In this document: piece by piece, positions 1 through 9,399 of the stretch | Numbering within the stretch: position 1 is the first letter of the stretch | How the letters are laid out: every line of letters starts with the position of its first letter | Made by a program: the position numbers and the translations under genes | The notes under the pieces: model-generated | The model's database searches: none | What the model was told of the DNA's origin: nothing | The model's input: only the letters and a program-made list of their open reading frames with translations | Source: Leclercia sp. 29361 | Lineage (GTDB): Bacteria > Pseudomonadota > Gammaproteobacteria > Enterobacterales > Enterobacteriaceae | Direction of reading: 5' to 3' | NCBI RefSeq assembly: GCF_011290365.1 | Contig: NZ_CP049786.1 | Location: 4,092,001 to 4,156,000 of the forward strand | DNA: 64,000 nt

Positions 1-887
1 GGGCAACGGCTGCAGAACTTACAGCCCGGCAGCACGGAGGTCGGGCCGGGGATCTCCCCGCGCAGGGTCGCCTGCTCCAGATTGCGGATCCGCGGATCGG
101 GCTGCGGTACCGAGGCTAACAGGGCCCGGGTATACGGGTGCGCCGGACGCTGATACAGGGTGTCAGAAGGTGCCACCTCCACCAGCTTGCCGAGGTACAT
201 CACCCCGATTCGGGTCGAGATGTGGCGCACCATCGACAGATCGTGGGCGATAAACAGATAGGTTAGCCCCAGCTCCTGCTGCAGATCCTGGAGAATGTTC
301 ACCACCTGTGCCTGCACCGAGACATCCAGCGCCGACAGCGGCTCATCGCACAGGACAAACTCCGGACGCACCGACAGCGCCCGGGCAATGCTGATGCGCT
401 GGCGCTGGCCACCGCTGAACTCGTGCGGGAAGCGCTGGAGGTGTTCCTGCTTGAGCCCCACTTTATAGAGCAGGGTTTCAGTACGCTCCCGCTGCTCCTC
501 GCGGCTGTAACCGTGGATCTGCATCGGCTCTGCCACCAGCTGCTGGACGGTCATTCCGGGGTTCAGCGATGAATACGGGTCCTGGAAAATGGCCTGCATC
601 CGCTTGCGCAGCGGCTTGAGCTGCTTTTCGCTGGCCTGGGCGATCGCCTGTCCGGCAAAATCAATCTCGCCGGAGGTGATATCAAACAGCCGCAGAATGG
701 CGCGCCCGAGGGTCGATTTGCCGCAGCCGGACTCGCCCACCAGGCCAAAGGTCTCCCCCTGGCGGATATCAAAGCTGACGCCGTCCACCGCTTTCACCAC
801 CACCCCTTTGCGCAGCAGGCCGCCGTTGAGAGTGAAGTGCTTATGCAGGTCCCGCACGCTGACCAGCGGGGAATGGTGTTCACTCAT
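1..887 (-). CDS. Oligopeptide/dipeptide ABC transporter ATP-binding protein (OppF/DppF type), C-terminus outside window
   Basis: This is the second ATPase of a peptide-type ABC importer; it hydrolyses ATP on the cytoplasmic face to drive uptake. Reading from the ATG at 887, it has a Walker [10 protein letters not shown], an FSGGQRQR signature and a Walker B ending LCDEPLSALD. The cysteine-containing C-terminal region typical of OppD/OppF proteins begins near the window edge (PGCKFCSRCP), so only the last few dozen residues are missing. The ATG overlaps the stop of the preceding ATPase gene by 4 bases, which suggests translational coupling in one operon with the ATPase, two permeases and binding protein at 884-5307. 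The substrate is not evident; the family transports di- and oligopeptides or glutathione. Confidence 0.9.
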   Translation of the reverse strand, partial: MSEHHSPLVSVRDLHKHFTLNGGLLRKGVVVKAVDGVSFDIRQGETFGLVGESGCGKSTLGRAILRLFDITSGEIDFAGQAIAQASEKQLKPLRKRMQAIFQDPYSSLNPGMTVQQLVAEPMQIHGYSREEQRERTETLLYKVGLKQEHLQRFPHEFSGGQRQRISIARALSVRPEFVLCDEPLSALDVSVQAQVVNILQDLQQELGLTYLFIAHDLSMVRHISTRIGVMYLGKLVEVAPSDTLYQRPAHPYTRALLASVPQPDPRIRNLEQATLRGEIPGPTSVLPGCKFCSRC

Positions 888-1861
888 GCCTGAATCTCCT
901 TATCGGCCAGCAGCCAGCAGGCCGCGCGATGCCCCGGTTCGGGGCGGTAAAACGCGGGCTGACGCTCGCACTGCGGCATCCGCTGCGGACAGCGTTCAGC
1001 AAACGGGCAGCCCGGGGGCGGATTGAGCAGGCCCGGAGGCGATCCTTCGATAGGCGACAGGCGATGGCTGGTCTGTTCCGGGTGTGGCAGAGACGCCAGT
1101 AGCCCCTGGGTATAAGGATGTGCCGGACGATAAAAGATGTCCTCTACGCTGCCCTCTTCCATTACCAGCCCGCCGTACATTACCACTACCCGGCTGCACA
1201 CCTGGGCGACGACGCCCAGATCGTGGGTGATCAGCAGGATGGCGGTGTGGGTTTTCTGCTGCAAACTTTTTAACAGCCGCAGGATCTGCGCCTGAATAGT
1301 GACGTCCAGCGCGGTAGTGGGTTCATCGGCGATCAACAGTTTGGGATCGCAGGAGAGCGCGATGGCGATCATCACCCGCTGGCGCATCCCGCCGCTGAAT
1401 TCGTGCGGGTACTGGTCGTAACGGCGCTCCGCTTCGGCAATGCCCACCTGCTCCAGCATGGCGATGCTCGCCGCGCGGGCCGCTTTTTTGTTTAAGCCTT
1501 TATTACGGATCAGGATCTCGGACATCTGCCTGCCGATGGTCACCACCGGGTTGAGCGCGGTCATCGGATCCTGAAAAATCATCGCGATCTCATTTCCGCG
1601 AATGGCGCGCATCTGCTCCGGGGTTTTCTGCGCCAGATCGTCATTGTCAAACCGGATCTGCCCCCCGGTGATGCGCCCGTTGCTGCCCAGCAGCTGGATA
1701 ATGGATTTGCAGGTGACGCTCTTGCCGCAGCCGGACTCCCCGACAATGCCCACCAGCTCGCCCAGCTGAACGTGAAAGCTCACCCCGCGCACCGCGTGGA
1801 CATCGCCATCCCGGGTGCGGAAGGTGGTTTGCAGGTTGTCGAGTTCAAGTAAGTTATTCAT
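884..1861 (-). CDS. Oligopeptide/dipeptide ABC transporter ATP-binding protein (OppD/DppD type)
   Basis: First ATPase subunit of the peptide-type ABC importer. The 325-aa product has a Walker A (GESGCGKSV), the signature FSGGMRQRV, a Walker B ([12 protein letters not shown]) and the C-terminal region with CPFAERCPQ typical of OppD/DppD, which in this family can bind an iron-sulphur cluster. I prefer the ATG at 1861 ([10 protein letters not shown]) to an in-frame start 21 bases upstream, because it gives the usual family N-terminus and overlaps the stop of the permease gene by 8 bases. The neighbours complete the transporter. The dipeptide/oligopeptide class is certain; the transported substrate is not. 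Confidence 0.92.
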   Translation of the reverse strand: MNNLLELDNLQTTFRTRDGDVHAVRGVSFHVQLGELVGIVGESGCGKSVTCKSIIQLLGSNGRITGGQIRFDNDDLAQKTPEQMRAIRGNEIAMIFQDPMTALNPVVTIGRQMSEILIRNKGLNKKAARAASIAMLEQVGIAEAERRYDQYPHEFSGGMRQRVMIAIALSCDPKLLIADEPTTALDVTIQAQILRLLKSLQQKTHTAILLITHDLGVVAQVCSRVVVMYGGLVMEEGSVEDIFYRPAHPYTQGLLASLPHPEQTSHRLSPIEGSPPGLLNPPPGCPFAERCPQRMPQCERQPAFYRPEPGHRAACWLLADKEIQA

Positions 1862-2699
1862 CGCGGTTCGCTCCCGGCTCAAAGGCGGTGCGGAACACGT
1901 CGCCTAACACGTTAAAACTGAACACCGTCAGCAAAATCAGAATGCCGGGGAACATCGCCAGCCAGGAGGCCTCCCCAATATAGGACTGGGCGTTGTTGAG
2001 CATACTGCCCCAGGAGGCGGCAGGCGCCTGCACCCCGAGCCCGAGGAAGCTGAGGGTCGACTCCATCAGAATCGCCGAGGCGATATTCAGGGTGGCGGCG
2101 ACGATTATGGTCGGCAGCACGCCGGGAATGATATGACGCAGGATAATCCGTAGCGGATGCTCCCCGGAGGCGCGGGCATAGAGCACATACTCGCGCTCTT
2201 TTACTGAGAGCGTTTCGGCCCGTACCAGTCGGGACATGTTCATCCATGTCAGCAGGCTGATGATCATGATGATGTTATCCACGCCGGGCTTCAGGTAGGC
2301 GTTGAGCACCAGCAGCAGGAAGAAGGCCGGGATCGCCATCAGGATATCCACCGCGCGCATCATCAGGTTATCGAGCCAGCCGCCGAAGTAGCCGCTCACC
2401 GTGCCGACGATGGTGCCGATCAGGGTTGAAAAGACCATCGCCAGACAGCCGACCATCAGCGAGATCTGCCCGCCGTACAGGGCGCGGGTAAAGTAGTCGC
2501 GTCCGTACTCGTCGGTGCCGAACCAGTGGGCGCCATCAGGCGGCAGGGTGCGCGCCCCCAGCGACATCTGATCGGGATCGTAAGGGCTCAGCCCCGCACA
2601 GAGCGCGGCGACGACAAAAATAAAGAGGACAAAAAGCGAGAACTGCGCCGGACGATTGCGGCGCAGCTGGTGACGAACCTGTTGCCAGCGTCTGCTCAT
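1854..2699 (-). CDS. Peptide-type ABC transporter permease (DppC-like)
   Basis: Inner-membrane permease subunit, 281 aa. The N-terminus has a cytoplasmic basic segment and a first membrane helix (FSLFVLFIFVVAALCAGL), then the DPDQMSLG and HWFGTDEYGRD segments typical of DppC/OppC proteins, and further helices. The EAA loop that contacts the ATPase is visible around GEHPLRIILRHIIPG. It overlaps the downstream ATPase gene and lies 6 bases from the upstream permease gene, so the set is one operon. Length matches the family. The substrate cannot be read from the sequence. Confidence 0.92.
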   Translation of the reverse strand: MSRRWQQVRHQLRRNRPAQFSLFVLFIFVVAALCAGLSPYDPDQMSLGARTLPPDGAHWFGTDEYGRDYFTRALYGGQISLMVGCLAMVFSTLIGTIVGTVSGYFGGWLDNLMMRAVDILMAIPAFFLLLVLNAYLKPGVDNIIMIISLLTWMNMSRLVRAETLSVKEREYVLYARASGEHPLRIILRHIIPGVLPTIIVAATLNIASAILMESTLSFLGLGVQAPAASWGSMLNNAQSYIGEASWLAMFPGILILLTVFSFNVLGDVFRTAFEPGANRDE

Positions 2700-2705
2700 C
2701 CGGGG

Positions 2706-3659
2706 TTACCTCAGGGTACGTATGCGGGGATCGGCGAAGCGATATAACAGGTCGGCGATCAGGTTGCCGACGATCAGCATCAGCGACGAGAGCATGATGA
2801 TCGCCATAATCAGCGGGTAGTCGAGGGAGGTGATCGACTGGATCCCCAGCAGCCCCATACCCGGCCAGGAGAAGACACTCTCGGTAACGTACGCCCCCAC
2901 CACCAGCTCGCCAAACGACAGGCCAAACAGGGTGATCACCGGCAGGAGCACGTTTTTCAGCACATGGCGGAACAGGATGCTGGAACGGGTGGCTCCATAG
3001 GCCAGCTGGGTCTGCACATAGTCGGCCGAGAGCTGCGAGATGGTATTGGAGCGGATGTAGCGCACGTAGCTGGAGAGGTTATAGAAGGTGAGCGCAATGC
3101 ACGGCAGCACGCCGTGGCGCACCACGTCCAGCCAGTTATCCTCCATGCCGATGGTGCGCATCCCCATGCTGGGGAACCAGTTGAGCTGCACGGCAAAGAC
3201 GGTGATCAGCAGGATGCCAAACCAGAAGATCGGCACCGAGATGCCAATATAGGCGAACAGGTTCAGGACATGATCCAGCCAGCGGTGCTTAAAGGCTCCG
3301 GCCAGCAGCCCCAGCGGAATGGCGAGGATAATCGCCATCAGCAGCGAGGCCCCCATCAGCCCAAGGGTGGCCGGAATGCGCTCACCAATCATCACCAGCA
3401 CCGGTCGGTGGTAGATCAGCGAATAGCCCAGATCGCCCTGCAGAATGTTTTTCAGCCACAGAAAATATTGCGTCACCAGCGGCTTATCCAGGCCCAGACT
3501 CTGGCGAATACGCTCGATGTCCTCTGGTGCCATGCGCGGGGTGATGTACGCCGCCACCGGATCGCCCGGGGCGAGTTTGACCAGCAAAAACGCCACCAGC
3601 GAGATAAAGAACAGCATCGGCACCAGTTGCAGCAGCCGACGCATCAGTAATGTGTTCAC
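2706..3659 (-). CDS. Peptide-type ABC transporter permease (DppB-like)
   Basis: Inner-membrane permease subunit, 317 aa. It opens with the DppB/OppB helix (LVPMLFFISLVAFLLVKL) followed by APGDP, a motif conserved in this family. Helices spread through the rest, and the EAA-type loop is near GATRSSILFRHVLKNVLLP. It pairs with the DppC-like permease downstream to form the membrane channel. The gene follows the binding-protein gene after a 58-base gap that contains a terminator-like hairpin, which would let the binding protein be made in excess over the membrane subunits. Confidence 0.92.
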   Translation of the reverse strand: MNTLLMRRLLQLVPMLFFISLVAFLLVKLAPGDPVAAYITPRMAPEDIERIRQSLGLDKPLVTQYFLWLKNILQGDLGYSLIYHRPVLVMIGERIPATLGLMGASLLMAIILAIPLGLLAGAFKHRWLDHVLNLFAYIGISVPIFWFGILLITVFAVQLNWFPSMGMRTIGMEDNWLDVVRHGVLPCIALTFYNLSSYVRYIRSNTISQLSADYVQTQLAYGATRSSILFRHVLKNVLLPVITLFGLSFGELVVGAYVTESVFSWPGMGLLGIQSITSLDYPLIMAIIMLSSLMLIVGNLIADLLYRFADPRIRTLR

Positions 3660-3683
3660 GACATGCCCTTACGACTTACCCAA

Positions 3684-3711
3684 CAAAAAGCCCCGATCGG
3701 TTGACCGGGGC
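3684..3711 (-). terminator. Intra-operon terminator/attenuator after the binding-protein gene
   Basis: Read on the minus strand, GCCCCG and CGGGGC arms enclose a short loop and are followed by TTTTTG. It lies between the periplasmic binding-protein gene and the permease genes, a common place for partial termination in ABC importer operons. Confidence 0.7.
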
Positions 3712-3717
3712 GACAGC

Positions 3718-5307
3718 TTATTTTTGGTAGATTTTTGACAGGTCCTGGAACAGATACACCGGCTTCGGTTCCGCTTCCTGGGTGCCGCCAAAGCGTTTAT
3801 CCACGGCCACGGTAGCGTTGGTGTAGGCGATCGGGTAGTAGGTCATGTCGTTGGCCACGGTCTGCTGGATCTGCTTGTAGATCTCAGCGCGTTTGCCTGT
3901 GTCAGTTTCTACGGCACCTTTATCCCACAGGGCATCGAACTGCGGGTTCTTATAGTGGGCGTAGTTATAGGCTTCGTTGCTCATGAACAGCGATTTGTAG
4001 CCATCCGGCTCGGCACCCATGATGTAGCCGCCGAGGTTCAGCTCCCAGGCGGTGTTGTTCATGTCGAGGCTGCGCTGGGACATGGCGTTGGAGTCGAGCG
4101 GCATCAGCTCCACGTTCACGCCAATGCCCTTCAGCGCCTGCTGGATGTAGAGCGCCTGGCTCTCCTGGGTTTTGTTGGTGTTCACGTAGGCCAGACGCAG
4201 CTTAAGGTTTGCCGGTGCGCCGGAAGCCTTCAGCAGATCTTTGGCTTTCTGCTGGTCGAACTTGTACAGCTCAACGTCGTTGCTCTGGTAGAGCGTATCC
4301 GGGGTCAGGAACGAGGTCGCCGGTTTGGCGTAATCCAGCGAGGTGAACGCGGTCTGGGTCAGCTCGTCCTTATTAATGGCGTACGCGATGGCCTGGCGCA
4401 GCTCCTTGCTCTTCATCACCGGTACGTTCTGGTTAAAGGTCATGTAGGCCAGACGCCCTTCCGGGTAGACCACGAAATCAAACTTGCCGGTATTCTTCAG
4501 GCGCGACACATCCTGCGGATCGACCATCTTGAGATTGATCTCGCCGTTTTGCAGCGCGAGGTTGGCGGAGTTGCTGTCTTTGGCGAAACGGTAGGTCACG
4601 GAGTCGAGCTTCGCTTTGCCATTCCAGTAGTCGTCAAAGCGGGTCAGGGCATAATACTGCCCGGCGCGGTACTCTTTAAACTTGAATGGCCCGGAACCTA
4701 CCGGGGCATCGTTTTTGGTGCTCTTTTCCAGATCGGCTTCATTGGCGAAGACGTGCTGCGGGATCGGGTAGATCTGCACCAGGGTGCCGGTAAAGGCGGC
4801 ACTCACCTGTGGGAGGGTGAACTTCACGGTGCGATCGTCCACCTTGCTCACCGCCACCGGCTTGCCGCCGAAGGTGAACATGCTGCGGAAGAAGCTGTGC
4901 TGTTTCTCCTCCAGCAGCTTATTGAAGGTGAACACCACGTCGTCGGCGGTCAGCGGCTGGCCATCCTGCCATTTCAGATTCGGTTTTAAGGTCAGGGTGT
5001 AGCTGAGGTTATCGGCGGATGGCGTCAGGCTTTCGGCCAGACCCCATTCGATTTTGCCATCGTTAAAGCTGTAGAGCGGGGCGTAAAGCGCCTGCATGAT
5101 CGTCAGGGTGGTGCGGTCACTGGCATATAATGGATTAACCGCCAGCGGGTCGCCTGAAGTAATGCCGATAATCAGTGAACCGCCCTCTTTCGGCGTATCA
5201 CTTTTGGCCGCCGGGGCTGACGCGGTCTCTTTATTTTTGGCATCATCACAGCCTGCGGCAACCAGCGCCAGCGCGACCAGAACAGCAGATACTAATGGCT
5301 TACGCAT
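3718..5307 (-). CDS. Peptide-type ABC transporter substrate-binding lipoprotein (SBP_bac_5 family)
   Basis: 529-aa periplasmic binding protein of the importer. The N-terminus is a lipoprotein signal peptide with lipobox LVAAGC, so the mature protein is predicted to be tethered to a membrane by an acylated cysteine at about residue 20. The body has family 5 binding-protein features, including SADNLSYTLTLKPNLKWQDG, PVGSGPFKFKEY and a long C-terminal lobe. It is the first gene of the operon. The 256 bases between it and yghU must hold the divergent promoters; I see no specific operator there. Ligand unknown; peptides are the family norm. Confidence 0.92.
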   Translation of the reverse strand: MRKPLVSAVLVALALVAAGCDDAKNKETASAPAAKSDTPKEGGSLIIGITSGDPLAVNPLYASDRTTLTIMQALYAPLYSFNDGKIEWGLAESLTPSADNLSYTLTLKPNLKWQDGQPLTADDVVFTFNKLLEEKQHSFFRSMFTFGGKPVAVSKVDDRTVKFTLPQVSAAFTGTLVQIYPIPQHVFANEADLEKSTKNDAPVGSGPFKFKEYRAGQYYALTRFDDYWNGKAKLDSVTYRFAKDSNSANLALQNGEINLKMVDPQDVSRLKNTGKFDFVVYPEGRLAYMTFNQNVPVMKSKELRQAIAYAINKDELTQTAFTSLDYAKPATSFLTPDTLYQSNDVELYKFDQQKAKDLLKASGAPANLKLRLAYVNTNKTQESQALYIQQALKGIGVNVELMPLDSNAMSQRSLDMNNTAWELNLGGYIMGAEPDGYKSLFMSNEAYNYAHYKNPQFDALWDKGAVETDTGKRAEIYKQIQQTVANDMTYYPIAYTNATVAVDKRFGGTQEAEPKPVYLFQDLSKIYQK

Positions 5308-5563
5308 ATCTCACTAACTCCTTGCCTTGAAAGTTTTTTTAACTGCTCATTTTTATTTTTTACAGATATCTGTTTGCGCATCATATTCAGCTTTAAGCCC
5401 TTTCGCATTAACAATGAAAATGCCATTTTTGATTAAGCTTATGCGGAATTTATATATATAAGCGCCAGAAGGAATAGTGCATATGCTTATGCGCTCAGTT
5501 CGTTAAACCGTTCACGGAATGCCTGCTAAACTGCCTCAACACATCCCAAAAAGGCAGATCAAC

Positions 5564-6433
5564 ATGTCCGACAACAACTACCAGCCAGCGAAAGTCTGGG
5601 AATGGAAGCAGAACCCCAACGGCGGCGCGTTCGCCAGCATCAACCGTCCGATCTCGGGCGCCACCCATGACAAAGAACTGCCGGTGGGTTCGCATCCGCT
5701 GCAGCTCTACTCTCTGGGCACGCCAAATGGCCAGAAGGTAACAATCATGCTGGAAGAGCTTCTGGCGTTGGGCGTGACCGGGGCGGAATATGACGCCTGG
5801 CTGATCCGCATCGGCGAGGGGGATCAGTTCTCCAGCGGCTTTGTTGAGGTGAACCCGAACTCTAAAATCCCGGCCCTGCGTGACCACTCCACCACGCCGC
5901 CAACCCGGGTGTTTGAATCCGGCAATATCCTGCTCTATCTGGCAGAAAAATTCGGCCACTTCCTGCCAAAAGATCCGGCTGGCCGGGTGGAAACCCTGAA
6001 CTGGCTGTTCTGGCTGCAGGGCTCCGCCCCGTTCCTCGGCGGCGGTTTCGGCCACTTCTATCACTATGCCCCGGTGAAAATTGAGTACGCGATTGACCGC
6101 TTCACCATGGAAGCCAAACGCCTGTTCGACGTGCTGGATAAGCAGCTGGCGCGCGGTCGCTATGTGGCGGGAGAAGAGTACAGCATCGCGGATATCGCTA
6201 TCTGGCCATGGTTTGGCAGCGTGGCGCTCGGCCAGGTCTACGGCGCAGCCGAGTTCCTCGACGCGGAGAGCTACAAGAACGTCCAGCGCTGGGCGAAGGA
6301 TGTCGCCAGCCGTCCGGCGGTGAAGCGCGGGCGTATCGTCAATCGCACCAACGGCGAGCTGAACGAACAGCTGCATGAGCGTCATGCAGCGAGCGATTTT
6401 GATACCAATACCGAAGACAAACGTCAGGGTTAA
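5564..6433 (+). CDS. yghU: Glutathione-dependent disulfide-bond oxidoreductase YghU
   Basis: Cytoplasmic glutathione transferase-like protein, 289 aa, with the thioredoxin-like N-terminal domain (LYSLGTPNGQKVTIMLEE) and a helical C-terminal domain (YSIADIAIWPWFG). Members of the YghU/YfcG group reduce disulfides with glutathione and lack a strong classical GST activity. I recognise it as YghU from the long N-terminal extension and overall sequence. The start at 5564 (MSDNNYQPAKVWEW) is the conserved one; an upstream in-frame ATG exists but lies outside the family start. A REP-like repeat follows the gene. Confidence 0.93.
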   Translation: MSDNNYQPAKVWEWKQNPNGGAFASINRPISGATHDKELPVGSHPLQLYSLGTPNGQKVTIMLEELLALGVTGAEYDAWLIRIGEGDQFSSGFVEVNPNSKIPALRDHSTTPPTRVFESGNILLYLAEKFGHFLPKDPAGRVETLNWLFWLQGSAPFLGGGFGHFYHYAPVKIEYAIDRFTMEAKRLFDVLDKQLARGRYVAGEEYSIADIAIWPWFGSVALGQVYGAAEFLDAESYKNVQRWAKDVASRPAVKRGRIVNRTNGELNEQLHERHAASDFDTNTEDKRQG

Positions 6434-6444
6434 TGCGCTGACCC

Positions 6445-6530
6445 CTTGCCCGGCGGCGCTACGCTTGCCGGGCCTACGGATTGGTTTTTGTAGGCCGGGT
6501 AAGCGCAGCGCCACCCGGCAAAAAACCCTC
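6445..6530. repeat. REP/BIME-like palindromic repeat pair
   Basis: Two inverted GC-rich units (TTGCCCGGCGGCGCTACGC and GGCCGGGTAAGCGCAGCGCC) face each other between the convergent yghU and the ModA-like gene. They match the style of enterobacterial REP elements and could stabilise or terminate both transcripts. The 3' end of the ModA-like gene runs into the repeat. Confidence 0.75.
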
Positions 6531-7196
6531 ATTTTGCAGGATCGTTTTTGCCTTTTCTGACTGTAAAAAATCCGCCAGCCTTTGCCCCTGCGCCGTCATT
6601 ACCGCGCAGCCATACTCCGCGCGAGGGTTAAAGGGTTCCGGGATATCGAGAACCGTCAGCCCTGCTATCTCGCGCAATAGCGCCGCGTAGCTGGCGTATC
6701 CGATAAAGACCTCCGCCTGCCCGCTGTGGATAATCCACTCTGCTGCCAGCCTGCCCGCCGGAACGGGCGCAGAACTTCGCCCCCCTACCAGCGCTAGCGC
6801 CCGTTTCCTCACCGCCTCGCCAGCAACACCCATCCGGTCAAACAGCATCTGGGTATAATCCCCGGACGGATCGGCTCCCGCCGTCGAGGTGGCGATGCGT
6901 AAATCATCCCGGGTCAGCACCGAGAGCCAGTCATCGCCATCGCGCAGCACCTCGCTGCGCACGGTCAGACAGAGCGAATTGCTGGCAAACGCCGCCACGG
7001 ATTGCGCCCGCCCGGCAGCCAGTAGCGCCTGCGGATGGGCAAGATTGGCCGAGGCAAAGAGATCGCAGGCCTCGCCCGATGCAATATGCTCCCGCAACAG
7101 CCCAGCCGGGCCGAACTGCGTCTCCACTGCCTCCGGGAAATGGGCAATTAACTGCGGCCACACCCTGCGCAGGCTGCCGGCCGCCAGCACGCGCAT
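6474..7196 (-). CDS. ModA-like substrate-binding protein without signal peptide
   Basis: 240-aa protein resembling the molybdate/accessory class of solute-binding proteins: it opens directly with the first strand (MRVLAAGSLRRVWPQL) and contains SANLAHPQALLAAGRA and a YAAL segment typical of the fold. No signal peptide is seen, so either the protein is cytoplasmic or the real start is elsewhere, which the coupled upstream gene makes unlikely. Its ATG shares one base with the stop of the preceding binding-protein gene (TGATG), so it is translationally coupled to it. Family known, role unclear; it could sense or store an oxyanion. Confidence 0.75.
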   Translation of the reverse strand: MRVLAAGSLRRVWPQLIAHFPEAVETQFGPAGLLREHIASGEACDLFASANLAHPQALLAAGRAQSVAAFASNSLCLTVRSEVLRDGDDWLSVLTRDDLRIATSTAGADPSGDYTQMLFDRMGVAGEAVRKRALALVGGRSSAPVPAGRLAAEWIIHSGQAEVFIGYASYAALLREIAGLTVLDIPEPFNPRAEYGCAVMTAQGQRLADFLQSEKAKTILQNEGFLPGGAALTRPTKTNP

Positions 7197-8248
7197 CAGT
7201 CGATCCCCTGATACGTAGTGCGATAGAAGCGCTGATACCAGTCGTTGGCCACCTGGCGCATATCCACGTCCTTAAATTTTTCCGGGTAAAGCTTTTTCGC
7301 CATCCACAGCTCACCGACACCCATCGCCTCCGGCATCGGGTAACCCCAGGCTTTGGCATAGTCCGGCATCAGGTAGACGCGCTGATGTTTCACCGCGTCA
7401 ATGGTCTGCCACTGCGCGCCGGTTTTGATCTCGTTGACCACGGACGGATACCGGTCCTGGACGAAAATTACCTGCGGGTTCCAGGCGATCACCTGCTCCA
7501 TCGCCACGGTTTTGAAGCCCTGAATGGTCGCCGCTGCCACGTTAAACGCTCCCGCATGGGCCATCATCAGGCCGGTGTATTTCCCTGCGCCATAGGTGGT
7601 CAGTTCCGGGTTAGCCATATAGGCGCGAACACGTTTTTCCGCCGGGATAGCCTTCAGGCGATCGCTGACCATCCTGCGGCCCCGATCGGTGGCGTTGATC
7701 AGCGCTTTCGCTTCTGGCTGCTTGTTAACAATCTCGCCGATCAGCGCGATCCCTTCCCGCAACCCCAGATCGTAAGCCCGCTCTTCATCGGCCATCGTGG
7801 GGTTCAGTTTCGCTTTTTCACCTGCGGCATCGTGACGCAGGGAGATGGCGACCACCGGAATATCCAGGCTGCTGATTTTGTCGATCATCTCCTGCGGCGC
7901 GTAGTTGGTGACAAACACCACATCCGGCTTGAGGGCGACCAGCTTTTCCGGATCGACGTGGGTCAAATCGCCAAGGGTCGCTTTCTGAGTCAGCTCGGGG
8001 GCCAGTCGCGCGTAGCCGTCCCCCAGCTGCTGTTTCCAGTTCGCCATCACGCCGACGATTTTGTCGGTGGCGTTCATTTGCACCAGCAGGTTGAGGGTCT
8101 GATGCTGGAGCACCACCACGCGGTCGACCTTATCGGGGATCGTTACCTGATGGCCAGTCTGGTCGGTGATCAGGCGGGAGGCCTGAGAAGAGAGGGGCAG
8201 TAAAGCCACTACGCTTAGGGTTAAGGCTTGCCAAAATCGCTGTTTCAT
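7196..8248 (-). CDS. ABC transporter substrate-binding protein, FepB/BtuF class (iron complex or cobalamin type)
   Basis: 350-aa periplasmic binding protein with a Sec signal peptide (MKQRFWQALTLSVVALLPLS followed by SQA) and the two-lobed helical-backbone fold of class III binding proteins. VDRVVVLQHQTLNLLVQMNATD and the long central helix support the class. The start at 8248 is preferred because GAGGA sits about 5 bases upstream; a second ATG lies immediately before it. No permease or ATPase gene is adjacent, so the partner must be elsewhere. The family normally binds ferric siderophores, haem, cobalamin or other metal chelates. Confidence 0.82.
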   Translation of the reverse strand: MKQRFWQALTLSVVALLPLSSQASRLITDQTGHQVTIPDKVDRVVVLQHQTLNLLVQMNATDKIVGVMANWKQQLGDGYARLAPELTQKATLGDLTHVDPEKLVALKPDVVFVTNYAPQEMIDKISSLDIPVVAISLRHDAAGEKAKLNPTMADEERAYDLGLREGIALIGEIVNKQPEAKALINATDRGRRMVSDRLKAIPAEKRVRAYMANPELTTYGAGKYTGLMMAHAGAFNVAAATIQGFKTVAMEQVIAWNPQVIFVQDRYPSVVNEIKTGAQWQTIDAVKHQRVYLMPDYAKAWGYPMPEAMGVGELWMAKKLYPEKFKDVDMRQVANDWYQRFYRTTYQGID

Positions 8249-8415
8249 CATGTCCTCGCATTCGTTATGTATTTTATTATACAACGATGCGATTATGCCG
8301 TCGTGCCTCCTTTAGAAGTACCCGGTCTTAACGCAAATCCCTCTCTTTTTTCAACAGCATATTTACAACCATCCGGTAAACTGGCATCAATAATTTCTTT
8401 CTTCAGATTATTCGC

Positions 8416-9399
8416 ATGTCAGAAAAGGCGCTGGAACATCAGATTCAGATTCTCAAAAAGCATAATGCCCGGCTTGCCAGGCTGGCGCGCGACGCCCGCA
8501 GCAAGCTCAGCGCGGCGCTCGACGGGACGGGTCTCTGTTTATGGCAGCTCGACGTTCCCACCGGGAAGCTGATTATCTATAACCGCCGCTGGGGCTCGAT
8601 GCTGGGCTATCAGCCCAAAGAGCTCAACGCGCAGTTTGAGATCTGGCGCGAACATCTGCATCCCGATGACAAACAGAGCGTGCTCGACGCCTTCTACGAT
8701 CATCTGCACGGCAAAACCCCCTTCTACGAAGCGCTGCATCGCATGCAGCACAAAAACGGCACCGTCACCTGGGTGCTGGATCGCGGCCGCGTCACCGAAT
8801 GGGATGAGCAAGGAAACCCGCTGAAGGTCACCGGCACGCACATCGACATGACCAAAGAGAAACAGTACGAGGAGCAGCTCGCCCTGCTGGCGAATCACGA
8901 TCCGCTCACCGGCCTGGCGAATCGCCATGCGCTGATCACCCACTTCGCGCAGCTCAAAGCCCAGGGCCCGCTCTGTATTGCCTTTATCGATCTGGATGAT
9001 TTTAAAACGGTGAACGACACCTTCGGTCACCGCAGCGGCGATGAACTGCTGATCCAGCTCAGCCAGCGTCTGCGCGACACCTGCCCGCCGGGAGCCGTGG
9101 TCGGGCGTCTGGGTGGGGACGAGTTTGTCCTGCTGCTGCCCTTCCCGCTCACCAGTCTGCTGGTGAGCAGCACCGCGCAACAGTGTCTGAATGCGGCCCT
9201 GACGCCGTTCGAACTGGATAACGGCCAGGCACAGGTAGGCGCCTCGGTGGGGATCGATGAAGTGCAGGAGCAGGATGATTTCGTCAATGCATTGCGCCGC
9301 GCCGATCGGTCGATGTATCAGATTAAGCACACCGGTAAGAATGGGGTGGCGATTGGCCAGACGCTGATCTCCCACTCCCGCAGCGGAACGCATCCATGA
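8416..9399 (+). CDS. PAS-GGDEF diguanylate cyclase
   Basis: 327-aa sensory diguanylate cyclase that makes cyclic di-GMP from two GTP. A short coiled-coil N-terminus (residues 1-30) is followed by a PAS domain (about 35-150, with WQLDVPTGKLIIYNRRW and the PAC-like WVLDRGRVTEWDEQGNP), then a GGDEF domain (about 160-310). DPLTGLANR begins the catalytic domain and the active-site loop reads GRLGGDEFVLL, so it should be active. No membrane segment is visible, so the sensor is cytoplasmic. The stop overlaps the next gene by 4 bases, linking it to the DeoR-type regulator. Confidence 0.9.
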   Translation: MSEKALEHQIQILKKHNARLARLARDARSKLSAALDGTGLCLWQLDVPTGKLIIYNRRWGSMLGYQPKELNAQFEIWREHLHPDDKQSVLDAFYDHLHGKTPFYEALHRMQHKNGTVTWVLDRGRVTEWDEQGNPLKVTGTHIDMTKEKQYEEQLALLANHDPLTGLANRHALITHFAQLKAQGPLCIAFIDLDDFKTVNDTFGHRSGDELLIQLSQRLRDTCPPGAVVGRLGGDEFVLLLPFPLTSLLVSSTAQQCLNAALTPFELDNGQAQVGASVGIDEVQEQDDFVNALRRADRSMYQIKHTGKNGVAIGQTLISHSRSGTHP

